Shown here in pieces: positions 47,157-57,610 of a DNA stretch of 64,000 nt. Position 1 is the first letter of the stretch. Each line of letters starts with the position of its first letter. The stretch covers positions 692,042 to 756,041 of the forward strand of contig RDEW01000014.1 of the NCBI GenBank assembly GCA_011109175.1. The letters are read 5' to 3'. Under the pieces are notes generated by a model. The model was not told the origin of the DNA. It ran no database searches and saw only the letters and a program-made list of their open reading frames with translations. Source of the DNA: Dicyema japonicum. Taxonomy: Eukaryota > Dicyemida > Rhombozoa > Dicyemidae. The translations under genes were made by a program, and so were the position numbers.

Positions 47157-47577
47157 ATGTCTTGTGCGTCATTTTATAGATGTCGTCAGTGTAGGTTTAC
47201 AAGTAATATGATGAAGTTTTTAGGGTTCCCTTGTTTCCGAGAGAGTCACTTGTCTTCCATAGTACTGGCTATGGTGATATAGCTTTTGATCCCTCCCGTG
47301 TATGGAAAATAAAGCATTCTCAGGAACTCTCGACACTCATGACAGACAATTCAACGGAATGCAGATCATCGATATTTATTGAATGCCAGGATTGGATGAT
47401 GGACAGTTTGAAGGAAAATCAGGGAAAGATTTACTGTCCAAAGTGTTCCGTCAAGATTGGCCGTTTTAGACTCTCGGGTATTCATATTTATCATTTTGAG
47501 GATCCCAATGTCCTTGTGGTCAGTGGATAACCCCTTCATTTCATATTCAAAATGGCAAGGTTGAGATTATCATGTGA
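47157..47577 (+). CDS. DUSP12/Yvh1-type zinc-binding protein without a phosphatase domain, three exons
   Basis: In DUSP12/Yvh1 a C-terminal zinc-binding domain follows a dual-specificity phosphatase and is the part that works in late 60S ribosome maturation in yeast. Here only that domain is present. Spliced protein: MSCASFYRCRQCRVPLFPRE, VFHSTGYGDIAFDPS, SSIFIECQDWMMDSLKENQG, KIYCPKCSVKIGRFRLSGSQ, CPCGQWITPSFHIQNGKVEI IM. It matches DUSP12 in order (RCRKCR, FIEP..WM, LLCPKCSAKLGSF, CSCGRWITPAFQI). Zinc ligands are the C-x2-C, C-P-K-C and C-P-C sets. Introns 47195-47223 (29 nt) and 47478-47500 (23 nt), GT-AG. Upstream DNA is retrotransposon, and I find no HCxxGxxRS phosphatase motif before it. 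About 120 residues. RNF180 carries a related domain but would need a RING, also absent. Confidence 0.88.
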
Positions 47578-49980
47578 TCATTCTAAACTTCAAATTTTAA
47601 TAAATTTTTTTATTTATTTCTATTTTTCGTCTTTGTAGGGAATTTGTTTGGCTAAACTTTGTTGTGGTAAATACCTTAATATCGGAAGTAACTTCATTTC
47701 CGGTTTTTTGTGTGTTTGGGCGGTGTGAGGAACTTATAGACTTCTCAGAAACTAAAAGCGTAACGTATTCAAAAGCTTGGTTTATCTATCTCTTAATTTT
47801 TCTTTCGGACCCTTTCCACCACCATGTTCGACAAACCAATAAATACAAGTAACAAATGAGGTTTTTGTAGTTCTTTCGTATTTACTGAAATTGATGACCG
47901 AGTACTTCAGAGAGTGAGTAAATATAAATATTCGCATATATGTATTTGAGGGATTTTACAAAAGCCAATAAAGTGTATTTCTTGATGCGCGATAATCAAG
48001 TTCTCTGTGAAACATAATTTGAAAGGCAAACAAAAGATTATAATGGAAATGTTTGCTTGGACTGAAACGAAATGAAAACCCTAGGATTAAATTTAATTTT
48101 TCATTCCAAAGTGTTTTATTACATTGGCAAAAATAAACCTAACTTGAATAAATTTTTAAATGCTCCCATATTAGCAACATTTAGTGAACCATCAGTTAAC
48201 ATAACAAATTGAAAGCATATATTAATTCTAACTATTGATTCCCGCCGAAATTTAAGTAACATAGTGGCTAGTGTCGCTCGCGTAGCATTTATTGTGTGTC
48301 CGATTCCCAAACCACTACCTACTTGACTGATGGATTTCCTTTCTGCTTTTTTGTTTTTCAGTTCCTAGAATCGTCATTGGGTTCATCTAACATTGGAGAC
48401 GTATGGTTGACCGACATCCAAGAGGATTTCTCTCTTCTATACTATCGCGAAGGGGTTCCTATAATGGCAAATATTTAGAAGGGATGTAATTATGGGAAAG
48501 GATACGCCCCACTCCAACCAGTGTAATTGGATAAAACCTTTTTCAAGTATAACGGAGAGGTAGGTTTTCGTTCGAGAGTCGTAATAAGATACTGAATCAT
48601 AGGTTCTTTATTCCCTCCAATTTGCTCTACGTCGACAGCAAGAGCGTAACGATCTATTCCTCACACATATTTGATGCTTGGTAAAACAAACTAATTTTTA
48701 TATATTCAACAAAAGAGAAAGATATCAGGGGATGTGAAAAATCCTTCAGCATTTCATCTTCTTTGAGACAGCAACCAGGTCCACTTGATCTGTAAATCAT
48801 ACAAGCAGAACGATAGTAACTTCTAGGATAGAGGGGCTAGAGTATTTGAACGAGCTTGGCCAAATGAATTGAATTAGCTTGGTCAAGTTACCTGTTGACA
48901 AGTATCTTGACCGAAGACCATGTTTGAAAGTGGGTAGTTCGAGGTACGGATAAATCTTTAAAAAGCAAGTTTTCCCAGCACATATAATGGAAACTGATCA
49001 ATAAGAAGAGGGAAATGTGGGTGATTTGTTTTTCTTCATTGTAGGGTGAATTAAAAATTTGATTGAAATAATTTTTCCATTGTGACGAGACATTTTTGAC
49101 TAATAAAGATTTGTTATTGTATCTATTGTAAATGATCCCACGTGTTTTAGTTTGGGAACGGAGAAATTATTTGAAGTTCTGTGAAATGTACTTCGGTTGG
49201 TTTGACAACTATTTTTAGATGATTTCGACCTTCCTGGTCCTGATCTTTAAAATACCTTATATGGTCAATATTCAGAACTTCTCAAACTTGGGGGATGTTG
49301 CGCATTTAGGCTTGGGAAGTCATTTTATTTGTTCCTCTTTTGTTATAAGTGCGAAGGACGTTTAGGTCAATCCATCAAAATGATTCTTTTGCAAGATCTG
49401 AATATTATGCTATTAAGATCCTTGACAGTTTGAAATCTATCCGGAAGTAATGTCAACAAAGGGGTTAAAGATGAGTCGAGCTTCTCATGATAAGTTAATA
49501 ATGGTCCTTGGTTCACTAATTAACTTATGAAGTTACTGTAAATACTTAAAGATTGAAGCCACGGGGGAAAGAGGGGAAGGAAAATGTTTGGTGAAATAGT
49601 CGAGTCATCACTTCGGAACGGAGTCCTTGTCTATTCATTTGGATCATTAAGGGTAAGGAAGTCGTCAATGTTGTCTGATATGAGAGACCACCATTGGTCC
49701 AATGTTGATTTTAGTTTAAGTTCCGGTCTAGGGTTTTTCTCAGCGTCACAACAGAAAAGGACAAGAGATAACGCCATTCATGTTTGCATGATAGGGAGAT
49801 TGTGATTTTCACCACTTCAAGTGAAGAAAGCCACCAAGTAGGTGAGTCACTTAACTAACAGACTTGAGGATCTTGGAATACATTACGTAAATATTAATTC
49901 GTAAATATTAATTATTTTTTATAAAATAAATATAATATTAAATAATTTATTTAAAAACATTCTCGTGTTTGGGTCACATT
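47578..49980. other. No gene supported
   Basis: Several 60-75-codon frames occur (47664-47852 plus, 48119-48310 minus, 48296-48478 plus, 49584-49805 plus). None shows a family signature. The 49775-49830 stretch ('catgtttgcatgatagggag...') recurs in diverged form at 4105-4150, so a dispersed repeat is present. Confidence 0.35.
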
Positions 49981-49984
49981 ACTC

Positions 49985-50211
49985 ATGGTTGGTGGATCAT
50001 ATTTGATTAATATTTTAAATAGCTTGTCTATTAAAATCGATGTATATTTATCTTTTAGAGCTCAAAAAAGTCGTTAAGGACCAAGCTATTCTTGGCAAAG
50101 AAAAGAAAGCAGAATCGTTCTCTTCCCCATTGGATGCGACTCAAGACTGGGAACAGAATTCGTTACAATAACAAACGAAGACATTGGCGACGTACAAAGC
50201 TTAAGATTTAA
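49985..50211 (+). CDS. RPL39: 60S ribosomal protein eL39, two exons
   Basis: The smallest large-subunit protein, lining the exit tunnel. Exon 2 (50059-50211) reads [40 protein letters not shown] and [10 protein letters not shown] before TAA. With an initiator Met this is 51 residues, exactly the conserved length. Exon 1 appears to be just the ATG at 49985-49987, followed at once by GT. The intron would be 49988-50058 (71 nt), ending in TTTTAG. A single-codon first exon is a known arrangement for this gene in other animals, but the choice of this ATG is inference. This intron is about three times the local norm, perhaps because it holds regulatory sequence. Identity is certain. Confidence 0.93.
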
Positions 50212-50685
50212 TTGATTTCCATTTTTGAATTGATTTTTGTTCTTATTTTTTTATATTAATAACTAAGGAAGCATAGAATATGTTTAGTTTTTGTATTGGA
50301 TCCTTTGAATCTCAATGATTTTAATAATGAGAAAGAGATGTTGTTGAAAGAACTCGGACATCATGACTCATGAGTTTTGTATGTTTGGGATTATACAATT
50401 CTAGGATTTCTGATGGTGATAAACATTGAAAATCAGTTTTCTTGTTTATACGGTTTGACTCCGGATTAGGGCAGACTCCATGGCTTGGGTACCCTCGCAT
50501 TTTAGGGCACTTTTTTAAAAATTGGTTTTCCAACTGGGGCTATGTATTTAACAAGTGTTCTTTTAGCAACATACATAGAACCATATCAACCTATTTGTGC
50601 AACTTGCGACAAATAATCCTCAAAGCTTTTTCAATTTTGGCCTGGCCGAGATTTGAACGGGAGTTTTACGTGCGCCAGGCGCTTC
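50212..50685. other. No gene seen
   Basis: Spacer between RPL39 and a minus-strand LINE-A. The frames at 50321-50533 and 50442-50720 overlap on opposite strands and have no signature. Confidence 0.35.
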
Positions 50686-50689
50686 TTTT

Positions 50690-51412
50690 GTTGAGATTTC
50701 GATTTTTACTGAGCCTGTGACCTTTTCTATGACAAGAGAAAGAAGATAAAGGGCTTTCACCCAATAAGAATCTAAGTAGACATATAGTGCAATTCCGTGA
50801 TCTGGAGTCTAGTCTCATAAGCGCCTCCAGAGCCGTAGGTCCGGTTCGGTGATCTTCACAAATCCAACGATCCGTTACTCTGTAAGCCCTCTTTTGCATT
50901 TCCTCAATTTTCCTCATATTTGTCCAAGATATGGACGGTCCCCACGAGGCGCATGCATATGAGAAACATGGCTCGATGTACTGTTTGTACATGTTCATCA
51001 AGAATGGGTGACTACCACTCTTCCATATTCCCGATAAATTTTTCAATATTTGTAATTTCAAGGAAATCTTGTTGACGACGTCAAGTAATCCATAATACGC
51101 ACGTAATTTAGCGTTTTCCATTGCAGCAAAGTAGGTGTACATTCGGCCATCGCATCCAACTGATATTAGCATTATAGTGACATTCGTAATAAGAAAGTTA
51201 TATCCTTCCCATCGCTTGTGCCACTCCCGGGTGATCCGGTCTGTTAGACACCTCCACACTCTTCTAGAGATTGCGATTTTTCGTAGACTGTATAAATCAT
51301 CTGCGTCTTCTAATGCTATTTTAACATGTTTTAGATCCATGTTCATTATTGATGGCAAAGTTGTCCGCGACTTCCCCCTAAAAGCACATGAGCAGAGGAA
51401 GTATGATTCCAT
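50690..51412 (-). mobile_element. LINE-A RT 3' part, fused to LINE-B-like tail codons
   Basis: A 248-codon minus-strand frame. Its second half is LINE-A (LQILKNLSGIWKSGSHPFLM, QYIEPCFSYACASWGP, EEMQKRAYRVTDRWICEDHR, ALEALMRLDSRSRN). Its first part (ALEDADDLYSLRKIAISRRV then WRCL) looks like the LINE-B end block (ADDLEYIRELVRNRRSW). It is therefore a chimaera, or one insertion next to another that stayed in frame. Confidence 0.8.
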
Positions 51413-51557
51413 CCAAATAATAATTTTTGCTATTTTTGATAAATAATTAAAATTATAAAATTAAAAAAATAAATTTCGTAATAAATAAAAATAAAATAAT
51501 TTTCTTCAACAATATAGGATATTAAGACTTTAGTTTGCGTTCCTGTGGTGCACAGTC

Positions 51558-51830
51558 ATGCTGGATGATCTGGTTTTTAATGGAAAGAATTGTGCCTCAG
51601 CTTTGAATAAATCCCAATTAATTGAAACTTTCACCATAAATGAAGATTCGAGAGTTGGACCTATTATGAATCTCTATTCAAAATTTGTATTACTATCAGA
51701 AGAATTGGGGAAGGATGTTAAGCAGGCTTATGCTGGGAATAAAGCAGCTATTAATAGACTAAAGAGAAGTATTGGACAAGTGCGTATGCTCTGTAAGGAA
51801 GGAACTGGAAAATTGAATCTGCTAGATTAA
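51558..51830 (+). CDS. Unidentified 90-residue basic protein, weak Hc1-like look
   Basis: An intronless frame starting MLDDLVFNGKNCASALNKSQ. The second half, LSEELGKDVKQAYAGNKAAI then NRLKRSIGQVRMLCKEGTGK, is a basic, helical segment. The G-N-K-A-A-x-x-R-x-(K/R) pattern resembles Hc1-family histone H1-like proteins of bacteria (GNKAA..R.R). The resemblance is one short motif, so no function is claimed. Codon use and balanced composition suggest a real gene, and the stop is followed by AATAAA-like sequence (51836-51842). Neighbours: RPL39 upstream and a LINE-A between them. If the start is instead on an upstream exon, the N-terminus would change. Confidence 0.5.
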   Translation: MLDDLVFNGKNCASALNKSQLIETFTINEDSRVGPIMNLYSKFVLLSEELGKDVKQAYAGNKAAINRLKRSIGQVRMLCKEGTGKLNLLD

Positions 51831-52344
51831 AACATAAATAAAATTTATTCTTAACTTAATTCTAGAAATTTGATTTACTTGTGGATTGGTCCTTTAAGTT
51901 TTTTAAATAAGTAATAAAAATAGAGCAGACATCAATGATATTCACTGTTTGTTTGACTAAGAAAAGTCAACCAGGAAAGTACAAGGTGGCCAATTGGATT
52001 ACTAAAAAGTTAAATTTCTCTCCTTGGGGATTTATGGGAATAGTGGCTGGGTTTTTGAGAGACACCAGCCACCAATTTGGTAATTTCAAACAGTTGATTT
52101 AGTTTAAAAGCAACTTTGAGATTTGATGTACAAATGTTTATACTGAACATTTATTTAAACAAAGAAGATGAATTCCACGCCTTATTTCCTATAATCACGG
52201 CCTATTTCATCCGGGATGTACACCCGTTTTTCCAACTCTCGTCATTCGCTGAGAATCAGTGTTTGTGGAGGTTGTCTAATACTCACTAATGTTCTAATTA
52301 GCTTATCGCTAGTCTTCTCCAGCCTGTACGGTTTGTTCAACTGC
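51831..52344. other. No gene seen
   Basis: Intergenic, with no signature. Confidence 0.35.
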
Positions 52345-52618
52345 CAACCAAGGCCAGGTAACTTGGTGGTTAGGATCTTAGAATATAACAATGATTTTTG
52401 GTTCGATTCCCCTATTGGCTATTTGCTAGAACATTTCCTTAACTTTTTTATGTTCTCTATCTATTATAGTTTTATTAGAGTGGCGTTATATGATCCTCTT
52501 CTCTCAAGTGCCAGAAGGGTACAAAAAGGATCATTTACTCTCCACTGGAAAACTTCCCACAACTTCAAGGACTCGATGCTCTACTACTTTTCCGTTGGTT
52601 CTGGATGACAAGACAAAA
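52345..52618 (+). repeat. SINE-2, full-length copy with tRNA-like head
   Basis: The head 'gccaggtaacttggtggtta' (A-box-like) and 'ttttggttcgattcccc' (B-box) are about 40 bp apart, as in a tRNA. The family body follows ('gtggcgttatatgatcc', 'ggatcatttactctcc', 'tccgttggttctggatgac'). It defines the 5' end of SINE-2. Confidence 0.85.
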
Positions 52619-52799
52619 CAAAGTTTTATTTACCGACAGACCCAAGACTAATTAAAGTTAGAACCAGAAGATCCGAAAGAAGAGCCTAAAACTAATTAAG
52701 AATGTTTGTATCTTCTAAGTGTGGTTAGTTCGATAAGACACCTTGTGTCTTTTTTTTGTTAGAAAACCCCAAATCACATCACACGTCTCCACATGTGGC

Positions 52800-53565
52800 T
52801 TTATACTTCTTCAATGTATGCAAAATATATAAAGGAAGGTCTTCGGATTCAGATGAAATCGAAATAATGCATCCCCGTCGCTTTCGCTCTTCGTATCTGA
52901 CATGATCTTTGAAGGATCTTCTTGCATCAACGGACACTCCAAGATATTTCAATTTTCCGAGGGCTTAATTTTTCCTGTATCCACATAATTCTCGTTCTTT
53001 CTGTTTTAGCTATCCAACTGACAGTGTATTTCCCTCGATAGATTTAATCCATTGTCTTTGTACCAGGTTTCGAATCTTGAGATCTGAGCTTCTACCCTCT
53101 TCCATGACATTTGATTGGTTATGTTTGAGTCGAGAATATGTCGTCAGTATAAACAAGCATCTGGGTATTGGAGTTCTCTGTTTTCGGCACTTCACTCATT
53201 ACACAGTTAAGAGAAGTGGACTAAGAATAGAACCCTGTGAAACTCTCTTCTTAGCTCTACCTTTTTAGAAATATGATCTTCGACACCTATGTAAGACTCT
53301 TCCTGAAAGAAAGTTTTCTATCCACAAAAGTGCCGCTTCCAAATGTTTGCCTTTGACAACGTATCAAGAAGTCCAAGGCGCCAAACACTGTCGAATGCCT
53401 TAGATATATCCAGGCACACTGCATAAGGAACTCCATTTTATATGCAGAATTTTGAATCGATTTCCGCAATCCGTGAGATAGTAAGTACCCTGTTCCCTTA
53501 TTCTGACGGAATCCCCATTGGTTATCAGTTGGGAAATTGTTTTCTCCAACAACATTCGACAAATG
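52800..53565 (-). mobile_element. LINE RT fragment (probably LINE-E)
   Basis: The minus-strand frame 53287-53562 has NQWGFRQNKGTGYLLSHGLR (RT finger motif QxGFR...T) and a continuation fitting the palm (HSTVFGALDFLIR). Past several stops, LVYTDDIFSTQ at about 53130-53170 is the YxDD box with A changed to T. Degenerate. Confidence 0.75.
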
Positions 53566-53579
53566 GTTACTTCAAATAA

Positions 53580-54100
53580 AACACTAACAAATTATGCACC
53601 TCTCTTAACCCTAATGGAGATTTAATCCCCCAAAAAAACTTTGTCAAGTTACTGGGTATCACGTACGACCGCCGCAGTAGACATGTTAACAACATTATAT
53701 CCTCAATCCAATGGAAACTAAACTTTGTAAAGACACTTCTTGGACACTACAAAGGATGCTTCAACTCAACGTTAAGCTCACCCTATACGCAATACATACA
53801 ACCGAGAATCAGCTATGGCTGTGCTGCATGGGAGACAAACCTGTCCAATACGAATCTGAGAAAGATTAATGGCTTTCAAGCAACATTCACTAAGACTCTA
53901 CAAAGGTTCTCTTCATCGTCGCTAAGACTAACTCGTTTCGAGGAACTTGTGGGCAGAGCGATTGCCATATTGTCACCGCCAAAATTTCCAAAAGTGACTC
54001 GTGCATACAGGAAGTGAGTCGGTTCTCGTGACGAACATCAAGCAAAGATGAGACTGCTTAAGGAGGCCGGAATGTCCTTAACTTCCGAAATATATTAAAT
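53580..54100 (+). mobile_element. LINE-E 3' region
   Basis: One plus-strand frame from 53646 gives KLLGITYDRRSRHVNNIISS, KLNFVKTLLGHYKG, YTQYIQPRISYGCAAWETNL and a tail EEHQAKMRLLKEAGMSLTSE (written here across one frameshift near 54020). The tail resembles LINE-A's REEHRAKMRSLLERAGIT, so A and E are related families. It abuts an opposite-strand RT fragment. Confidence 0.85.
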
Positions 54101-54315
54101 TCTAATTATTTACCTTCGCCAGTTGTCGTTTATGATAACTATCGAGATCAACTATAAGTCGCTTGTTTTCGCGGGCATCTGAGTATGGCCAGGAGACTTT
54201 CTACTCAGGCTCGTTATTTTGTGATTCTAAAAATATATACGTCAATTAAATATGTTGCTTTATTCGCTTACAGGTCAATAAAAATATAAATATACGTCAG
54301 GCCAATATTTGCAAA

Positions 54316-56564
54316 ATGCTAGCAATATTTTTATTTCATCTTACATCACAAAGTATTGTAATCGAAGTACCGAATATAAGCAACACTAGATCAAATGAAT
54401 ACTGGTGTTACCAAACAAAAGCTCGAGATTATTACAGCACAGATAAACTTTTCATAAGTAAGAAATTTAACCTAAAAAAGGTGGATTTGCAGGAATGGGA
54501 GGAAACTCCCCGCCACATCATGCAATTTTATTTTTATGCCGAAATCCAGTCAAAAATGATCGTTTATGGCAAATCTATTATTATTTAATTTTCAAGGAAA
54601 GGGTGCGAAGAAATCTATAAGTTTTGTGGGGATAACATCGAGTTATTATTTTCTTGGGGTCCAAAAAGTTCACCTTTACATTTCCCTGAGAATATGGGAT
54701 TTAAGTTGGCTAGAAATGATACTTTTATTCTTCAAATGCATTTCGGGCAATTAGAACAAGGAAAGAGTACAATTTGACTTATTTTAAAAGAGATCCTGAA
54801 GTGGTTCAGTTTGAAACTATTTTTGAAAAAAATCAAGTTAAAATATTTAATATTTAAAGAAAAAACTTTAAAAGAATTGGACTTTCTATTCTGGCGAACC
54901 AAAATTTTACAATTTCGCCCGCCAAAAAAAGTAATTATAATAAATCACGTTACGATGTTGAAATACGTACATCGTGTCGATATACGGGAAAAGATATCTT
55001 GTACCCAGTTTTATTTAGAGTCCACACTCATAGTCATGGTATTTATAATATTCTCTCAAATAGGTCTTTTCGTATCAAGCTTCGTTTTCTCGAATAAAGC
55101 CACAAACGGTACTCTGATAGGCTCAAGTAGTCCTCAGTGGAATCAGGTGGGCTTAAATACACTTTCTTAGAGTTTTTATCCAGCAAATAGAAATGCGGCA
55201 ATCTTTCCTGGAGATATAATTGTACCTTAAATTTCGTTAATGTTAAGCTATCCACGTGTCACTTTAACTCAGAGGACGAAGACAGAGCAATTTTTGCTGG
55301 GTGGAATCATAACGATGAAATGTGCAACTTTTATTTGATCCATTATTCGAAATATAACCGAAGGAGTTCATTCACGTGTCTCAAAAATTTATATGATGAA
55401 TACTTCAGTGAAATTAGAGAGGTTATACCTACGGAATATGAATCAAAAATTGGATTTATCAACGGTTTACCAATATTGGGGACACAAAATAAAATTGGTT
55501 GAATAATAATGAATTTTAAGCATTTAAAATTGAAAGCATTACTACAAGAAATGAAATATACGAAAAATCCGGAGTTAGGCTGGGGGAAATATCCTCAATA
55601 AGCGGTAGATGATGCAAACGGGATTTACATTTTTCACCGAGGACCCAAAAAGTGGAAAAATAAGTTTTTCGAGTGATAAGTCTTAAGAAATTCGTTTCAA
55701 AGTTTAATTAAAGAAAATGCCATTTTGGTTCTGAAAAATAAAAAGGTCCTCCAATTCGGGGGAAACTTGTATTTGATTAATTATTTAAGGTTCACTATGC
55801 CGCATGGAATATTTGTTGACGACAATATTTGGACAGTCGACGCTGCTAGCAATAAAGTTTTGAAATGATAATTTAGATTTTAAAATTATCATTAAACGAG
55901 TCTTCGAAGTCGTCAAATATCCAACTAACAATTAAACCTTTCTTTAATGGAAATTTTTGTGTTCACCGACCGATACCGTGGTTTCGCGGAAATTTGTTTT
56001 CATTTCATCAGGGTACCCAGTGAGTAAATTTCAGGTATTGTGATAACTATTTGCTCAAATATGATAAAAGTGGAGAATTCGTCAAAAAAGTCAATTTATC
56101 TGAGGTAAAAGCTTCGAGTATTCTGTGTTAATTATATTCAGTACCACATAGCCTCACTGTTAACGATGAACGTGAAATTTTGTGCGTCGCTTTACGGGGG
56201 TTCGGGTTCTATCGCTGCTTTGACTTTGACTTAAACGAAATTGAAGAAGGCGGAACATTTGAAAATGACTTGATGGCAATTTCCTTCGATAATTCCATAA
56301 ATGGTATTCCTGGTGTTTTATTTTTGCCCTATTTTTAACAAATGCCAGTTTACCTGCCGACAGATCTGACATTTTTGTCCACTTTTTTGATTCCAATAGA
56401 ACGTTAAAGCTAGATCTCGGTGATGTCGTACGCTTTGACTTTATTTCTAGAATCTGCCGGCTATTCATGATATTGCTGTTAAAGATTCCACAATATATGC
56501 AGCTACATTGAATCAAAAAAATCCTGTGGCAATTTACAAATTTGAAATAAATCAGTTAACTTAA
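54316..56564 (+). CDS. PAM: Bifunctional peptidylglycine alpha-amidating monooxygenase
   Basis: PAM makes C-terminally amidated peptides: PHM hydroxylates a glycine-extended peptide and PAL cleaves it. Both domains are here. A short hydrophobic start (MLAIFLFHLTSQS) can serve as signal peptide. PHM copper ligands all survive: PPHHAILFLC (HH), LQMHFGQL (H), FRVHTHSHG (H-x-H) and NDEMCNFY (M). PAL keeps IFHRGPKKW (Arg), and zinc histidines TMPHGIFVDD, PHSLTVNDE and AIHDIAVKD. The last strand is IYAATLNQKNPVAIYKFEIN. Introns I can place: 54458-54480 (23 nt), about 54562-54601 (40), 54767-54790 (24), 54837-54859 (23), 55072-55099 (28), 55147-55170 (24), 55222-55247 (26), 55769-55789 (21). The part from 55500 to 55640 and from 55865 to 56150 has more introns I did not resolve. 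No membrane segment or cytosolic tail is seen, so a soluble lumenal or secreted enzyme is likely. Confidence 0.92.
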
Positions 56565-56839
56565 ATATTTAAAAATTTTATTAACTTCCCAAAGAAATTA
56601 AAGTTACAGCTTCCTGTGGGTCTGCAATTTATTAGACGAAAGTAACAAATCAGACGTCAGTTGCACTGACAGAGAGCATTGCCGCGAAAGACGTTCACGG
56701 AGCTAATTCCGCTCCCGAGGATCTCGCAGCCTTTGACGAGATTGCGGTTCTAATTTTTCGGAGAACACCCAGCTTATTTCCCCCGAAATAAATCTTGTAA
56801 AACGACAACGAAACTTATTAAAGGCAGCCATTAACTAGT

Positions 56840-57135
56840 TCCTTCGGTCGCAGAATCCTTTCAATGCCACACAACTCCATCCAGAACCAACAGAAAAAAA
56901 AAATTGTCCTTGCAGTTGTGAATCCCTTCCAGTACAATGAGGAGAACAAGCAATTCTTCTTCGTCCCATCCTGCCACTGGGCGCCATCTGAGATAGATCA
57001 CATGACGCCACTATATTAGAAGAGGAGGTAAGGGGAAGATAGGAAGAGAAATCTTAAACCTAGTAACCAGCAAAAAGATTCGAACCCAGGATCCATGTTC
57101 AGGTACGACTAAACGCTAGGGCACCTGGCAAAGTT
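56840..57135 (-). repeat. SINE-2, full-length copy
   Basis: On the minus strand it opens 'gccaggtgccctagcgttta' and 'cctgggttcgaatc' (A- and B-box of a tRNA-like head). The body has 'agtggcgtcatgtgatc', 'gttggttctggatggagt', and it ends 'cgaaggaactagttaatggc'. Longest SINE-2 in the window and the best reference copy. Confidence 0.85.
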
Positions 57136-57610
57136 ACAATAACCAGAGATATTAGTTAATTATTCATTAACCCGAGATCACCGAGAAAGAAAGACAAAAG
57201 AAATGTCAACTAGGTAGGTGATCCCAGTTCCCGCAACCAAACGTGCCAAGAAATATTAGTTGTTGTTATTAAATAAAAAAAATATAAAATAAAATAGAAT
57301 TTATATTAAATTTATTCAGTCAGTTTTTGAATTTTAGACATTTTGACCAACAATAGGGCAACCGCATGTCTTAAAATACCAAACTGATCCACACTAAACT
57401 AAAAAATTACATGTCCACTGAAAACTTGACAATCCGCAGTGGATCCGTCGTTCCTTATAAACCGAACACAAATACAAGGCTCCAGCACTCTCGAAAGACA
57501 ATTAGATGAAATTGTAACCGCAATGCGCCATTGGATTGAGCAAAACCCAATACCACGTGCTCTCTTTTCTACCAAAAATTCCTTAAATCCTCTGTAAATG
57601 AAGATAAAGT
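57136..57610. other. No gene seen
   Basis: Spacer; the 57480-57600 part could hold further exons of the minus-strand gene that follows, but I cannot show it. Confidence 0.3.

Noticed and set aside
54458-54480. Programmed frameshifts as explanation for the broken genes
   Set aside because: The breaks always coincide with GT...AG segments of similar length, which tiny introns explain more simply.
54316-56564. PAM as a pseudogene because the raw frame has many stops
   Set aside because: The stops fall in 21-40-nt GT-AG segments whose removal restores family spacing; all catalytic metal ligands remain.
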